Shown in pieces: positions 9,073-17,575 of a stretch of 64,000 nt of DNA. The DNA comes from Paracoccaceae bacterium (GTDB taxonomy: Bacteria > Pseudomonadota > Alphaproteobacteria > Rhodobacterales > Rhodobacteraceae): assembly GCA_019454225.1 (NCBI GenBank), contig CP075370.1, positions 1,044,001 to 1,108,000 of the forward strand, written 5' to 3'. The position numbers and the translations under genes are program-made. A model generated the notes under the pieces. It saw only the letters and a program-made list of their open reading frames with translations, made no database searches and was not told where the DNA came from. Within the stretch, counting starts at the first letter, position 1. Every line of letters starts with the position of its first letter.

Positions 9073-10302
9073 GTGACCATAGCCTATCTGATCAACACCT
9101 ACCCCCGTGCGTCGCACAGTTTCATCCGCCGCGAGATCGCAGCCTTGGAACGTGCCGGGCTGGTCGTGCACCGCTTTGCCATGCGATCGGACCGCGCGAA
9201 CCTGAAAGATGCGCAGGACATCGCCGAGGACGCGCGCACCGAGCACGTGCTGGAGGGCGGCCGCTGGGCGATAGCCGCAGCCCTGCTGGACGCGACGCTG
9301 CGACCCGGGCGGTTCGCGGCGGCCCTGCGACTTGCGCTGCGTTGCGGCGCACGGGGGGCGGGTGGGGGCGACGGCACGGGCGGACGACTGCGCCACATGA
9401 TCTATCTGGCAGAGGCGGCGTTCGTCGCGCGTCGCTGCCGAACGCTGGGCATCACGCGGCTTCACGCGCATTTTGGCACCAACTCGGCCACGGTTGCCAT
9501 GCTGGCGCACGCTCTCGGCGGCCCGGCATGGAGCTTCACGGTCCACGGCCCGGAGGAGTTCGATGCCCCCCGCGCGCTTTCGCTGCCGGAGAAATGCAAC
9601 CGAGCGGATTTTGTCGTGGCGATTTCCAGCTTTGGTCGCAGCCAGTTGTTCCGGTGGACCGCGCCCGAACGCTGGGACCGGCTGCGCGTGGTTCATTGCG
9701 GGATCGAGGTTGCAGCCTTCCCCACCCCGGTGCTCTTGCCTGCGGGCGGACCGCATCTTGTGGCAATCGGGCGACTGGCCGCGCAGAAGGGGTTCGGTCT
9801 GCTGGTGCAGGCACTGGCGAAGGCCGTGCCGCGCCACCCGGGACTTCGGCTGACCCTGGTGGGTGACGGGCCACTGCGAGGGCAGCTGGCGCACGCCGTG
9901 GCCGAGGCCGGGATCGCCGACCGCGTGGTCTTTGCCGGCTGGCAGGACGAACCCGGGGTGCATGCGGCGCTGGCGCAGGCGCACGCATTGATCGTGCCGT
10001 CCTTTGCCGAGGGCTTGCCCGTGGTGATCATGGAAGCGATGGCAGCGGGCCGACCGGTGATTGCCACCGCGATTGCCGGTGTCCCTGAACTGGTCGTGCC
10101 GGGTGAGACCGGCTGGCTGGTGCCCGCAGGGGATGCGGACGCGCTTGCGACCGCGATCGACAGTCTGGCGGCGACCGCGCCGGAGCGGCTGGAAGCCATG
10201 GGCGCGGCGGCGCGGGCGCGCGTGCTGGCGCGTCATGACATCGACCGCGAGGCGGCAAAACTGGTGGCCTTGTTTGCCGGAAACGGAGAAGGGGCTGCCT
10301 GA
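9073..10302 (+). CDS. Family 4 glycosyltransferase
   Basis: Retaining GT-B glycosyltransferase, probably adding a sugar to the lipid-linked oligosaccharide on the cytoplasmic face. GTG 9073 is chosen because GAAGGG lies nine bases before it and the protein then starts VTIAYLINTYPRASHSF, a usual GT4 beginning; an upstream GTG at 9004 is possible. The N-terminal half has LHAHFGTNSATVA and FTVHGPEEFD. The C-terminal half has LVAIGRLAAQKGFGLLV, LTLVGDGPLRGQL and PSFAEGLPVVIMEAMAAGRPV with the E-x7-E motif. 409 residues. It is divergent from the flippase and closes the polysaccharide locus. Confidence 0.92.
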   Translation: MTIAYLINTYPRASHSFIRREIAALERAGLVVHRFAMRSDRANLKDAQDIAEDARTEHVLEGGRWAIAAALLDATLRPGRFAAALRLALRCGARGAGGGDGTGGRLRHMIYLAEAAFVARRCRTLGITRLHAHFGTNSATVAMLAHALGGPAWSFTVHGPEEFDAPRALSLPEKCNRADFVVAISSFGRSQLFRWTAPERWDRLRVVHCGIEVAAFPTPVLLPAGGPHLVAIGRLAAQKGFGLLVQALAKAVPRHPGLRLTLVGDGPLRGQLAHAVAEAGIADRVVFAGWQDEPGVHAALAQAHALIVPSFAEGLPVVIMEAMAAGRPVIATAIAGVPELVVPGETGWLVPAGDADALATAIDSLAATAPERLEAMGAAARARVLARHDIDREAAKLVALFAGNGEGAA

Positions 10303-10316
10303 TCGGCAACCCCTTC
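10288..10316 (+). terminator. Hairpin at the end of the GT4 gene
   Basis: Arms of about 12 bases (GAAGGGGCTGCC / GGCAACCCCTTC) with one mismatch and a five-base loop span the GT4 stop codon. No T-run follows, so this may be a weak or bidirectional terminator between converging transcripts. Confidence 0.5.
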
Positions 10317-10385
10317 CGAGTTCCAAGGAGATGGGCCAGTTAGGTCTCAAGCCCAATCGGAGATCATCGTTCCAGGGGGCTGCCC

Positions 10386-10442
10386 CTAGAAGATCACCCT
10401 CCCGACTGTCCCGACACCTCTCTCCAATATCACTCTAGACAC
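10386..10442 (-). CDS. 18-residue small ORF with exceptional ribosome site
   Basis: GTG-initiated ORF encoding VSRVILERGVGTVGRVIF and ending in TAG. It is preceded by AAAGGAGGTGATCCA, which is complementary over its full length to the 3' tail of 16S rRNA and ideally spaced (GGAGG seven bases before GTG). It lies 71 bases behind the YhhQ-type transporter gene on the same strand. The region upstream is AT-rich for this genome and contains a dyad ACACA-N5-TGTGT (10486-10500). I do not recognise the peptide. It could be a leader peptide, a small protein, or an RNA whose function is the ribosome-binding segment itself. A short GGGG/CCCC hairpin follows the stop. Confidence 0.55.
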   Translation of the reverse strand: MSRVILERGVGTVGRVIF

Positions 10443-10457
10443 TGGATCACCTCCTTT
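10443..10457 (-). promoter_or_regulatory. Full-length Shine-Dalgarno of the 18-residue ORF
   Basis: The sequence AAAGGAGGTGATCCA is an uninterrupted complement of the 16S rRNA tail. Most genes in this window have only 4-6 matching bases, so this site stands out and is the main argument that the tiny ORF is real. Confidence 0.7.
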
Positions 10458-10513
10458 CAAAATGGTTGCCGATAGGGGAAGCCTGACACAGATTTTGTGT
10501 TTGTCAAAAACTT

Positions 10514-11131
10514 TCACGCTACCCTTGCCTGCCATCGGCCAACTGCCCAGCGAAACGGCAAAAGCGCCACAAGCGCCAGCCCGACCTTCACGCCCCAGTC
10601 CGCCGCAGCCAGCGACACCCACAGCGGCACCTCGGGGCCAAGCCCAAGAAACGGTAGCACTTCGTTGGCCCAGGCCACGTCGTTGCCGGGTTCGAGGAAG
10701 GCAAGGACTGCGGCAAAGGCCAGCGAGAAGAAGATGGCGGTGTCGACCGTGGCACCCACCAGAGTTGAGACCAGCGGCGCCCGCCACCAGGCCGCGCCAC
10801 GCAGCCGATGGAACACCGCCACATCCAGCAGTTGGGCTGAGAGGAAGGCCAGGCCAGAGGCCAGGGCCACGCGGAAGGTGACGAGCGGGCCGAACTCTCC
10901 CTCGATCTGCGTGCCGATGAAGGAACAGGCCACGCCCACCGCAAAACCCGCCAGCACCACGCGGCGCGCGGGGCCGGGACCGTAGAAACGGTTCGTCAGA
11001 TCGGTGACGAGAAATGCGAAGGGATAGGTAAAGGCCCCCCAGGTGAGCCACTGACCGAACAGGTGCTGGACGAGAATGTTGGACGCCACCACGACGGAGG
11101 CCATCGCGAGGACGGGAAGCAGCAGGCGCAT
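10514..11131 (-). CDS. yhhQ: Queuosine-precursor transporter, YhhQ/VUT family
   Basis: Inner-membrane protein of the VUT (vitamin uptake-like, DUF165) family, whose YhhQ members take up queuosine precursors (preQ0/preQ1). About six hydrophobic segments are visible. Family landmarks are ASNILVQ, GAFTYPFAFLVTDLTNRFYGP near the N-terminus, FIGTQIEGEFG, and DTAIFFSLAF with WGVKVGLALVALLPF near the end. ATG 11131 gives 205 residues; a TTG seven codons upstream is possible. The 18-residue ORF lies behind it on the same strand. Substrate is inferred from the family. Confidence 0.85.
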   Translation of the reverse strand: MRLLLPVLAMASVVVASNILVQHLFGQWLTWGAFTYPFAFLVTDLTNRFYGPGPARRVVLAGFAVGVACSFIGTQIEGEFGPLVTFRVALASGLAFLSAQLLDVAVFHRLRGAAWWRAPLVSTLVGATVDTAIFFSLAFAAVLAFLEPGNDVAWANEVLPFLGLGPEVPLWVSLAAADWGVKVGLALVALLPFRWAVGRWQARVA

Positions 11132-11216
11132 CGATGTATTCCGTTTTGACAAGGTGACCGGAGACTTGGCCCCGCCGATGCGGGACGGGGGCGTCTATGC
11201 GCCCCGACGCGCCCTG

Positions 11217-12110
11217 TCAATCGGGCAGCGCGTATTCGATGATTTCGGTCCGCTGGAAGAAGCGGAAGTTGTCATCCGAGACCAGCGTGGCCACCAGGCG
11301 CGCTCTGCCATCCCGCCAGACCGAAAGCCCTTCCAGATTGTCGTGCAGGCCAAGGGGCGTTTCGAAAAGCGTCACCTCCTGCCCACCCGCAAGATCGAAA
11401 CGCCGCAGGCGGCTGGCAAACCCGGAAATGCCGCGGAAATCGCGTTCCAGAAGGTAGAACCGGCCGTCGGGACCGACGTCGGCAGCGACCGGCAGGAAGG
11501 CACCACGGCGGGGCAGCGAGAACGGGCGATCCCAGGCGCCGCGCCGGAAGCGGTAGACGGGAAAGGGTCGCGTCAGGGCACCGGACCGTTCGGGCAGGGT
11601 GTAGAGCGCGCCGTCCGGCCCGATCGCGAGCGCCTCGAGCGCAGAGTTGAGTTGCATGCATCGGAAATCGGGATGAACCGGCAGGTTCTCGGCGGGGCCA
11701 TCGAGACGGGAATAACGCAGCACCCGGGCGGCGCCCTGGCCCTCGAAGCTGACATAGGCGGTGCCATCCCGCGCGATGGCCAGGCCCTCACTGTCGTTGC
11801 GGCCCTCGGCAAGCGGCTCCTCGCCGGCGCCACGCAACAGGCTGAAGCGAGCGGCCTCGATCCGCTCTATGCGGCCGGCCGCGTCCCGGATCAGGCGCCC
11901 TTCGGAATAGGAACCGCGATCGGACACGACGACAAATCGCGTGCCGCCGGGATAGACATGGATCGCCGAAAGACCGCCGAAACGCGGGTCGTCCATCCGC
12001 CAGCGGAAGGCCCCAAGATAGCCGGGCGGCGGCGCAGCGGTGGCGCCACCCCGGAGTGCCAGCACCGCCAATCCCCCCGCGATCAGCGCGAGGCCAGCAC
12101 GTCGGCGCAT
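11217..12110 (-). CDS. Esterase-like-activity-of-phytase family secreted protein
   Basis: 297-residue protein with an N-terminal signal sequence (MRRRAGLALIAGGLAVLALRGGATA) and a beta-propeller-like body. GLSAIHVYPGGTRFVVVSDRG, RNDSEGLAIARDGTAYVSFEG, LEALAIGPDGALYTLPE and HDNLEGLSVWRDGRARLVATLVSDDNF match the phytase-type esterase-like domain (PF13449 type). It is expected in the periplasm or outside the cell; the substrate is unknown. The start at 12110 lies inside the 3' end of mepA (28-base overlap), so the two are probably co-translated. Family assignment is from pattern recognition only. Confidence 0.8.
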   Translation of the reverse strand: MRRRAGLALIAGGLAVLALRGGATAAPPPGYLGAFRWRMDDPRFGGLSAIHVYPGGTRFVVVSDRGSYSEGRLIRDAAGRIERIEAARFSLLRGAGEEPLAEGRNDSEGLAIARDGTAYVSFEGQGAARVLRYSRLDGPAENLPVHPDFRCMQLNSALEALAIGPDGALYTLPERSGALTRPFPVYRFRRGAWDRPFSLPRRGAFLPVAADVGPDGRFYLLERDFRGISGFASRLRRFDLAGGQEVTLFETPLGLHDNLEGLSVWRDGRARLVATLVSDDNFRFFQRTEIIEYALPD

Positions 12111-12973
12111 TGGTCGGGCAGGTCGGCCATGGTGAAATCGCGTGGATGGCGTGCGCGGGGCGCGGGATCTTTTGGTTTCTTGGTGGGTTTCGGCGGGTTC
12201 AGGTAGTCCGTCACCCACCACATCAGCGTGTCGTCGCAGCCGTTTCCGCCCTTCGACAACTCGCTGACCGTCGGAGTCTGGGTCTGGCACGCGCGCGCGC
12301 CGGGCGGGCATTTGAGCCGCACGTGGAAATGCGTGTCATGCCCCGCGACTGGACGGATTTTCTGCAGCCACGACTTGTCGCGCGCGGTGGCGGACTTGCA
12401 CATCTCGATCTTCACCGCCGCCGCCACGAAGATGCGGTCAACCCGGCTGTCACTGGCGGCGGCGCGCATCAGGGCGTGATGGCGCGCCGACCAGTTCGAG
12501 GTAACCGAACGCTGGTCGGCCGACCGTACCGGTATGGATCCGATCTTTTCGCGCTCGGCGCGTGTCAGGTTCAGCCGCTGTGGCGGCAGCATCCAGACGT
12601 CGGCGTCCAGCCCGATCTGGTGGCTGGCATGTCCGCTGGTCATCGGGCCGCCGCGTGGCTGGCTGATGTCGCCGATGTACAGGCCCTTGCCGAACCCGAT
12701 CTCGGCGGCCGTCCTGCTGAGATCCTGGAGATATTCGATCATGATCGGCTGGCCCCAGTTGCGGTTGCGCGACAGCCGCATCGCCTGCCAGGTCGGGCCA
12801 GTCTCGGGCAGCTGAACATGGCCTGCGCCGCATCCCTTGGCATAGCTGCCCACGGGCATCGGTGCCTGCCGCGATGCCGCCTTGTGCGCGCCGAACAGCT
12901 GGTTTGCCTTCTGCTGCGCCTCGGCCATGCCCGTGGTGGCAAGGATCGCCAGCGCTGCGAGGAGTAACTTCAT
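12083..12973 (-). CDS. mepA: Penicillin-insensitive murein endopeptidase
   Basis: Periplasmic LAS-family zinc metallopeptidase that cleaves D-Ala-meso-DAP cross-links in peptidoglycan. The 296-residue protein has a signal peptide ending at about AEAQ (residue 20). Zinc-site motifs are intact: SGHASHQIGLDADVW (His...Asp) and the distal GHDTHFHVRLKCP. Extra features are several cysteines near the C-terminus (CPPGARACQ, GNGCDD, PDQCADV). The ATG has GGAGGCAGGG before it. The MFS gene lies 16 bases upstream on the same strand, and the esterase-like gene overlaps the 3' end. Confidence 0.93.
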   Translation of the reverse strand: MKLLLAALAILATTGMAEAQQKANQLFGAHKAASRQAPMPVGSYAKGCGAGHVQLPETGPTWQAMRLSRNRNWGQPIMIEYLQDLSRTAAEIGFGKGLYIGDISQPRGGPMTSGHASHQIGLDADVWMLPPQRLNLTRAEREKIGSIPVRSADQRSVTSNWSARHHALMRAAASDSRVDRIFVAAAVKIEMCKSATARDKSWLQKIRPVAGHDTHFHVRLKCPPGARACQTQTPTVSELSKGGNGCDDTLMWWVTDYLNPPKPTKKPKDPAPRARHPRDFTMADLPDQCADVLASR

Positions 12974-12989
12974 CCCTGCCTCCGTATCG

Positions 12990-14327
12990 TCATGCCGGTT
13001 TCCGGTCTCCCTCCGGTTTAACCCAGATCAGCAATGCAAGGCCAATCACGAAAAGCACGACGATGGGCATGATGCCAAGCTGCTGGCTGCCGGTGATGTC
13101 GGTCACGATGCCGATGGACAGGGGTGCGAGGAACGATGTGGCCTTGCCGGTCAGCGCGTACAGCCCGAAGGCCTCGGTCATCCGTCCGGGGTCGGCCTGG
13201 CGCACCATCATCGTACGGCTGGCCGACTGCATCGCGCCGCCCGCTGCGCCGATCAACGCGCCCAGAACATAGAAGCCGATGTCAGGCAGGCGCGAGTCCG
13301 GGCCGACTGGCAGGCCCATCACCGACTCGCGCGACACGAAGACGATGCCGATGGTCGTCAGCGTCAGCGCCAGCACCGTGACTACGATCACCGGCTTCGG
13401 TCCGAAGCGGCTGTCGGCCTTGCCACCGAGCCAGGCAAAGAGGGCGCCAGTGATCGTGCCGAGGATGCCGAATATGCCAAGGTCGATCGCACTCCATCCC
13501 AGGACGCCTGCGGCATAGATGCCGCCGAACACATAGATCCCGTTCAGTGCGTCACGGTAGAACATGGAGGACATCAGGTAGCTGAACAGCGACCGCTGCG
13601 CGGGCAGGGCGATCAGGTTTGCCTTGAGGTCGGGCCATGCCGTTGCGGCGGCGGCGCGCACGCTCATGGCGCCCGGTTTCCGCGGTTCGCGCACCCAAAG
13701 GAAGAAGGGGATCATGAACACGGCGTACCAGATCGCCGTCAGCGGCCCGACCGACCGCGTGCCTTCGCGGGTCTCGGGGTCGAGTCCAAGGATCGGCGGG
13801 ATGCCGATCAGGGTGACGCCCGACTTGTTCTCGGCCAGCAGCGTCAGCATCAGGATCAACGCGACCATTCCGCCAAGATAGCCAAACGCCCAGCCAGAGC
13901 CCGACATGCGCCCCATGTCCTCGGGTGGGGCGAGGTCGGGCATCATGGCATTGGTGAAGGTGGTGGCGAACTCCATGCCGATCAGGCCGATGCAGAACGA
14001 CAGCATGATGAGCGTCAGGTTGAAATCACCCGGTGCGGCATACCAGAGCCCCCAGGCCCCGACGACATACATCAGCGAAAACAGCCAGATGAACCGCATG
14101 CGCCCGCCCGCCTTGTCGGCGATCGACCCCAGCAGCGGCGAGAACACCGCGATCATCAGGCCCGCTGCCCCGATGCCGTAGCCCCAGACCGCCTGTGCAC
14201 GGCTGCCGTCGCCGAGGATCTCGGTGATGTAGGGGCCGAAGATGAAGGTCAGAAGAAGCGTGTTGTAGGGCTGGCTGGCCCAGTCGAAGAACCACCAGCC
14301 CCAGATGCGCCGCCGTTCGGTCGTCAT
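12990..14327 (-). CDS. MFS transporter, UMF1/Atg22-like
   Basis: 445-residue inner-membrane transporter with about 12 spans. The opening (WGWWFFDWASQPYNTLLLTFIFGPYITEIL) and QAVWGYGIGAAGLMIAVFSPLLGSIAD are characteristic of the Atg22/UMF1 branch of the major facilitator superfamily. A later FAYLGG-like segment (WAFGYLGGMVALILML) also fits. ATG 14327 follows a G-rich ribosome site; an in-frame start seven codons upstream is less likely. It is directly followed by mepA. The Atg22 resemblance suggests amino-acid or solute efflux, but the substrate is unknown. Confidence 0.88.
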   Translation of the reverse strand: MTTERRRIWGWWFFDWASQPYNTLLLTFIFGPYITEILGDGSRAQAVWGYGIGAAGLMIAVFSPLLGSIADKAGGRMRFIWLFSLMYVVGAWGLWYAAPGDFNLTLIMLSFCIGLIGMEFATTFTNAMMPDLAPPEDMGRMSGSGWAFGYLGGMVALILMLTLLAENKSGVTLIGIPPILGLDPETREGTRSVGPLTAIWYAVFMIPFFLWVREPRKPGAMSVRAAAATAWPDLKANLIALPAQRSLFSYLMSSMFYRDALNGIYVFGGIYAAGVLGWSAIDLGIFGILGTITGALFAWLGGKADSRFGPKPVIVVTVLALTLTTIGIVFVSRESVMGLPVGPDSRLPDIGFYVLGALIGAAGGAMQSASRTMMVRQADPGRMTEAFGLYALTGKATSFLAPLSIGIVTDITGSQQLGIMPIVVLFVIGLALLIWVKPEGDRKPA

Positions 14328-14448
14328 GCCCCCACCCCCCCCGGTCACGTTGCGGGATCAAGCCCGAAACCCGTACGCCGCGCAAGCGCTGCCCGCGCGG
14401 CTCCCCAGCCGAAAGGGCGTTTCCGTCAAGTTCCCGGCCGTCGGGATG

Positions 14449-14982
14449 TCAGGGTCGCACGGGCGGCCAGGGGCGCAGGGCATCTGCGGCGATCCAGGCC
14501 TGCACCCAGTCGGGCAGCGGCGGGCTCTCGGTGGGCTGGCCCAGTGCGGCCAGAACGCGCCCGGGCGCCACGATCCCCTCGACCGAGGTAACCGCCGACC
14601 GGATCAGGATGTGGCTGGTGCAGTCATCGCCCTTCCACATCGACTGTTCCATGTAGATGAAACGCTCGTCCCAGCCGATGCAGCGCGTCACCATCGTCAA
14701 CCGGTCGAACAGCCGCACCCTGCGCCGATACCGCGTGCTGTTGCCGGCCACGGTCATGCCCCAGCGGTTCTGCATCAGCACCTTGTGCAGGCCGGTGCGC
14801 TGCCCCAGCGGAATCCGCCCGAGGTCATAAAGCGTCAGCGTGCGCCCGTTGTTGAGTTCCTTCCACGGATCAAGATCCCAGGGCAGGCAGGTGTGCGTCG
14901 ACAGGTGGGTGCCGAGGATCGGCAGCGGGGCGGCGCGGCGATGCTGCCAAAGCTCAAGCCCCATTCGCAGGAAGGGATACAT
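14449..14982 (-). CDS. Thioesterase-superfamily protein (THEM6-like)
   Basis: 177-residue hot-dog-fold protein of the acyl-CoA thioesterase type. THTCLPWDLDPWKELNNGRTLTLYDLGR resembles the 4HBT motif in which an Asp or Asn-containing D-x-[LM]-x-H/N-N segment forms the active site; here it is DLDPWKELNNG. ERFIYMEQSMWKGDDC is the second hot-dog strand region. The ribosome site AAAGGAG precedes ATG 14982. It is divergent from yggT. Physiological substrate unknown. Confidence 0.78.
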   Translation of the reverse strand: MYPFLRMGLELWQHRRAAPLPILGTHLSTHTCLPWDLDPWKELNNGRTLTLYDLGRIPLGQRTGLHKVLMQNRWGMTVAGNSTRYRRRVRLFDRLTMVTRCIGWDERFIYMEQSMWKGDDCTSHILIRSAVTSVEGIVAPGRVLAALGQPTESPPLPDWVQAWIAADALRPWPPVRP

Positions 14983-15104
14983 CGCGGACTCCTTTGCGCG
15001 GCGGGGTGCCCCGCCCTGCGCGCCGCGTCAAGGACAACGCGGCGGAACGCGGGTTGCCCTGCGCGCCTCCTGCCGCTACCTCTGGCGCAGCAGAATGCGA
15101 AGGG

Positions 15105-15401
15105 ATGACCAAGGTGACCTCGATCTATCAGATCCTGCTCTTGATCCTCGATATCGCGCAATGGATCATCATCGCGCATATCATCATGTCATGGCTGATC
15201 AATTTCCAGGTGCTGAACCTTCGCCAGCCGCTTGTGGCACAGTTGTGGGATGGGTTGAACCGGGTGCTGGAGCCGTTCTATTCCCGCGTCCGATCGGTTC
15301 TGCCCGTGATGGGCGGGATCGATTTCGCGCCGCTCGTCGTGCTGATCGCGATCATCGGGTTGCGCATCGTTCTGGTCAACAACGCCGGATTCTTCCTTTG
15401 A
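15105..15401 (+). CDS. YggT-family membrane protein
   Basis: 98-residue inner-membrane protein with two main hydrophobic segments (about 7-30 and 68-92) and the family core RVLEPFYSRVRSVLPVMGGIDFAPLVVLI. YggT proteins are linked to osmotic stress and to cell-division or photosystem-assembly factors in different organisms, without a settled biochemical role. GAAGGG lies directly before ATG 15105. recQ follows after 32 bases and may be co-transcribed. Confidence 0.9.
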   Translation: MTKVTSIYQILLLILDIAQWIIIAHIIMSWLINFQVLNLRQPLVAQLWDGLNRVLEPFYSRVRSVLPVMGGIDFAPLVVLIAIIGLRIVLVNNAGFFL

Positions 15402-15433
15402 CGTTCATCGGCGATTAACCGCGATCCGCCCAG

Positions 15434-17503
15434 ATGGAGCAGCACGCCATCGCGGAGGGTCCCTTGGCCGACCTGTTGCGCAGTGTCTTCGGATTCGACA
15501 GTTTCCGGCCGGGACAGGCCGAGATTGCCGAGGCCGTGGGCGCGGGGCGCGACGTTCTGGCGATCATGCCCACCGGGGGGGGCAAATCGCTGTGTTTCCA
15601 ACTGCCTGCCCTGGCACGCGACGGCGTGACGGTGGTGATCTCGCCGCTGATCGCACTGATGCGCGATCAGGTCCGCGCGCTGCGTGCCGCCGGGGTCGAG
15701 GCGGGCGCTCTGACTTCGGGCAACACCGAGGCCGAGACGGATGAGGTATTCGCGGCCCTTGACGCGCGCCGGCTGAAGCTTCTGTACCTTGCGCCCGAGC
15801 GGCTGGGCATGCCCGCGACGACGTCGATGCTGCGCCGCGCCGGGGTAAGTGCGATTGCCGTGGACGAAGCGCATTGCGTCAGCCAGTGGGGCCATGATTT
15901 CCGCCCCGACTACCTGCGCATCGGCGAGCTGCGGCGGACGCTGGCTGTGCCCCTGTCGGCCTTTACCGCCACCGCCGACGAGGATACCCGGGCCGAGATC
16001 GTCGACCGGCTGTTCGGCGGACGCGAGCCCCAGATGTTCCTGCGCGGTTTCGACCGGCCGAACATCCATCTGGCCTTTGCCGTGAAGTCCGCGCCCCGCG
16101 ACCAGATCCTGCGGTTTGCCGCCGCGCGGCGTGGCCAGTCCGGCATCGTCTACTGCGGGACGCGCGCCAAGACCGAAACGCTGTCTGCCGCGTTGCGCGA
16201 AGCGGGGCACAGTGCATTGGCCTATCATGCGGGCCTTGAGGCGGAGGAGCGGCGGCGCGTGGAAACCGCATTCCAGCGCGATGACGGGCTGATCGTGGTG
16301 GCCACCGTCGCCTTCGGGATGGGGATCGACAAGCCGGACATCCGCTGGGTGGCACATGCTGACCTGCCGAAGTCGATCGAAGGATATTATCAGGAAATCG
16401 GGCGCGCAGGCCGCGACGGCGCGGCGGCGGAGACGCTGACGCTCTACGGCGCGGATGACATTCGCCTGCGCCGCAGCCAGATTGACGAGGGCGCCGCCCC
16501 GCCCGATCGCAAGGCGGCCGACCATGCGCGGCTGAACGCGCTGCTTGGTCTGGCCGAGGCCACGCGCTGCCGTCGCCAGGTCCTGCTGGGCTATTTCGGG
16601 GAAAGCCCCGAACCCTGCGGCAACTGCGATCTTTGCGATCGTCCAGCAATCCTGTTCGACGGGACAGAGGCGGTGCGCAAGGCCCTGTCGGCGGTGCTGC
16701 GCACCGGAGAGTGGTTCGGTGCCGGGCATCTGATCGACGTGCTGACCGGGGCGGCGACGGCCAAGGTCCGCGAACGCGGGCATGATCAGTTGCCGACATT
16801 CGCCGTCGGCCGCGACCTGTCGAAACCGGCCTGGGGCGCGGTGTTCCGGCAGATGATGGGGCTTGACCTGCTGCGCCCCGACCCCGATCGCCATGGCGCG
16901 CTGCGGATGACCGAGACGGCGCGTCCTGTCCTGCGCGGCGAGGCGCAGGTGACCCTGCGCAGCGATACCGTCGAAGAAGCCAGCGACCGGCCCGCCCCGC
17001 GTGCGCAGGTTGCCGACGAAGATGCGCCCCTGCTGTCAGCGCTGAAGGCCAGACGGCGCGCATTGGCCGAGGCGGCAGGCGTTCCGGCCTATGTGGTCTT
17101 TCCCGACCGCACGCTAATCGAGATGGCCGAACGGCGGCCCAGGACGCTCGACGACATGGCAGGCATCACCGGGGTCGGCGCGAAGAAGCTGGAAAGCTAT
17201 GGCAGTGCGTTCCTGGAGGTGATCACCGGGACCGGGACCACGCGCCCGCATCCCGCGCGGCTGCGCCTGGCCGGGCGGCCGGCGGGCGATGTCTTTGACC
17301 GTCTGGCCGAGGTTCAGCTGCGGCTGGCGCGGGGCGAGGATGGCACTGGCAAGTATCTGTCCTGCACCCATGCGACGCTGCGCGCCATTGCCGAGCGACG
17401 GCCCGGCACGCTGTCGGATCTTGCCCGGGTGCCGGGGATGGGCGAGCAGAAGGTGGAACGTTTCGGCGCGGCATTCCTGAAGGTTCTGGACGATGCAGGC
17501 TGA
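15434..17503 (+). CDS. recQ: ATP-dependent DNA helicase RecQ with two HRDC domains
   Basis: Superfamily 2 3'-5' helicase for recombination and fork repair. Walker A MPTGGGKS (45-52), DEAH box in VDEAHCVSQWGHDFRPDY (about 143-160), helicase motif VI region QEIGRAGRDG and the zinc-binding cysteine cluster CRRQ...EPCGNCDLC (about 379-402) are all present. After the winged-helix part come two HRDC modules: about 532-600 (ALKARRRALAEAAGVPAYVVF...GVGAKKLESYG) and 617-689 (ARGEDGTGKYLSCTHATL...GMGEQKVERFG). E. coli RecQ has one HRDC. 689 residues, ATG start. It converges with the histidine-kinase gene. Confidence 0.95.
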   Translation: MEQHAIAEGPLADLLRSVFGFDSFRPGQAEIAEAVGAGRDVLAIMPTGGGKSLCFQLPALARDGVTVVISPLIALMRDQVRALRAAGVEAGALTSGNTEAETDEVFAALDARRLKLLYLAPERLGMPATTSMLRRAGVSAIAVDEAHCVSQWGHDFRPDYLRIGELRRTLAVPLSAFTATADEDTRAEIVDRLFGGREPQMFLRGFDRPNIHLAFAVKSAPRDQILRFAAARRGQSGIVYCGTRAKTETLSAALREAGHSALAYHAGLEAEERRRVETAFQRDDGLIVVATVAFGMGIDKPDIRWVAHADLPKSIEGYYQEIGRAGRDGAAAETLTLYGADDIRLRRSQIDEGAAPPDRKAADHARLNALLGLAEATRCRRQVLLGYFGESPEPCGNCDLCDRPAILFDGTEAVRKALSAVLRTGEWFGAGHLIDVLTGAATAKVRERGHDQLPTFAVGRDLSKPAWGAVFRQMMGLDLLRPDPDRHGALRMTETARPVLRGEAQVTLRSDTVEEASDRPAPRAQVADEDAPLLSALKARRRALAEAAGVPAYVVFPDRTLIEMAERRPRTLDDMAGITGVGAKKLESYGSAFLEVITGTGTTRPHPARLRLAGRPAGDVFDRLAEVQLRLARGEDGTGKYLSCTHATLRAIAERRPGTLSDLARVPGMGEQKVERFGAAFLKVLDDAG

Positions 17504-17537
17504 TCGCCGCAGGCACGGCGGCCTGCGAGGATCGCAA

Positions 17538-17571
17538 CGCCGCTCCGTTGTCCAAGCGCAACGGAGCGGCG
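17538..17571. terminator. Bidirectional hairpin between recQ and the histidine kinase
   Basis: Perfect 13-base arms (CGCCGCTCCGTTG / CAACGGAGCGGCG) with an eight-base loop lie between converging genes. No T-run on either side, so termination efficiency is uncertain. Confidence 0.7.
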
Positions 17572-17575
17572 GACC

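Noticed and set aside
10442-10458. CTGGATCACCTCCTTTC resembles the 3' end of a 16S rRNA gene
   Set aside because: Only 17 bases match and upstream sequence is not rRNA. On the minus strand it is a Shine-Dalgarno for a short ORF, which explains it better.
10479-10507. TTGACA on the minus strand before the 18-codon ORF as a promoter
   Set aside because: At 17 bases spacing the -10 would be AGGCTT, which does not resemble a consensus. A promoter is possible but not supported.
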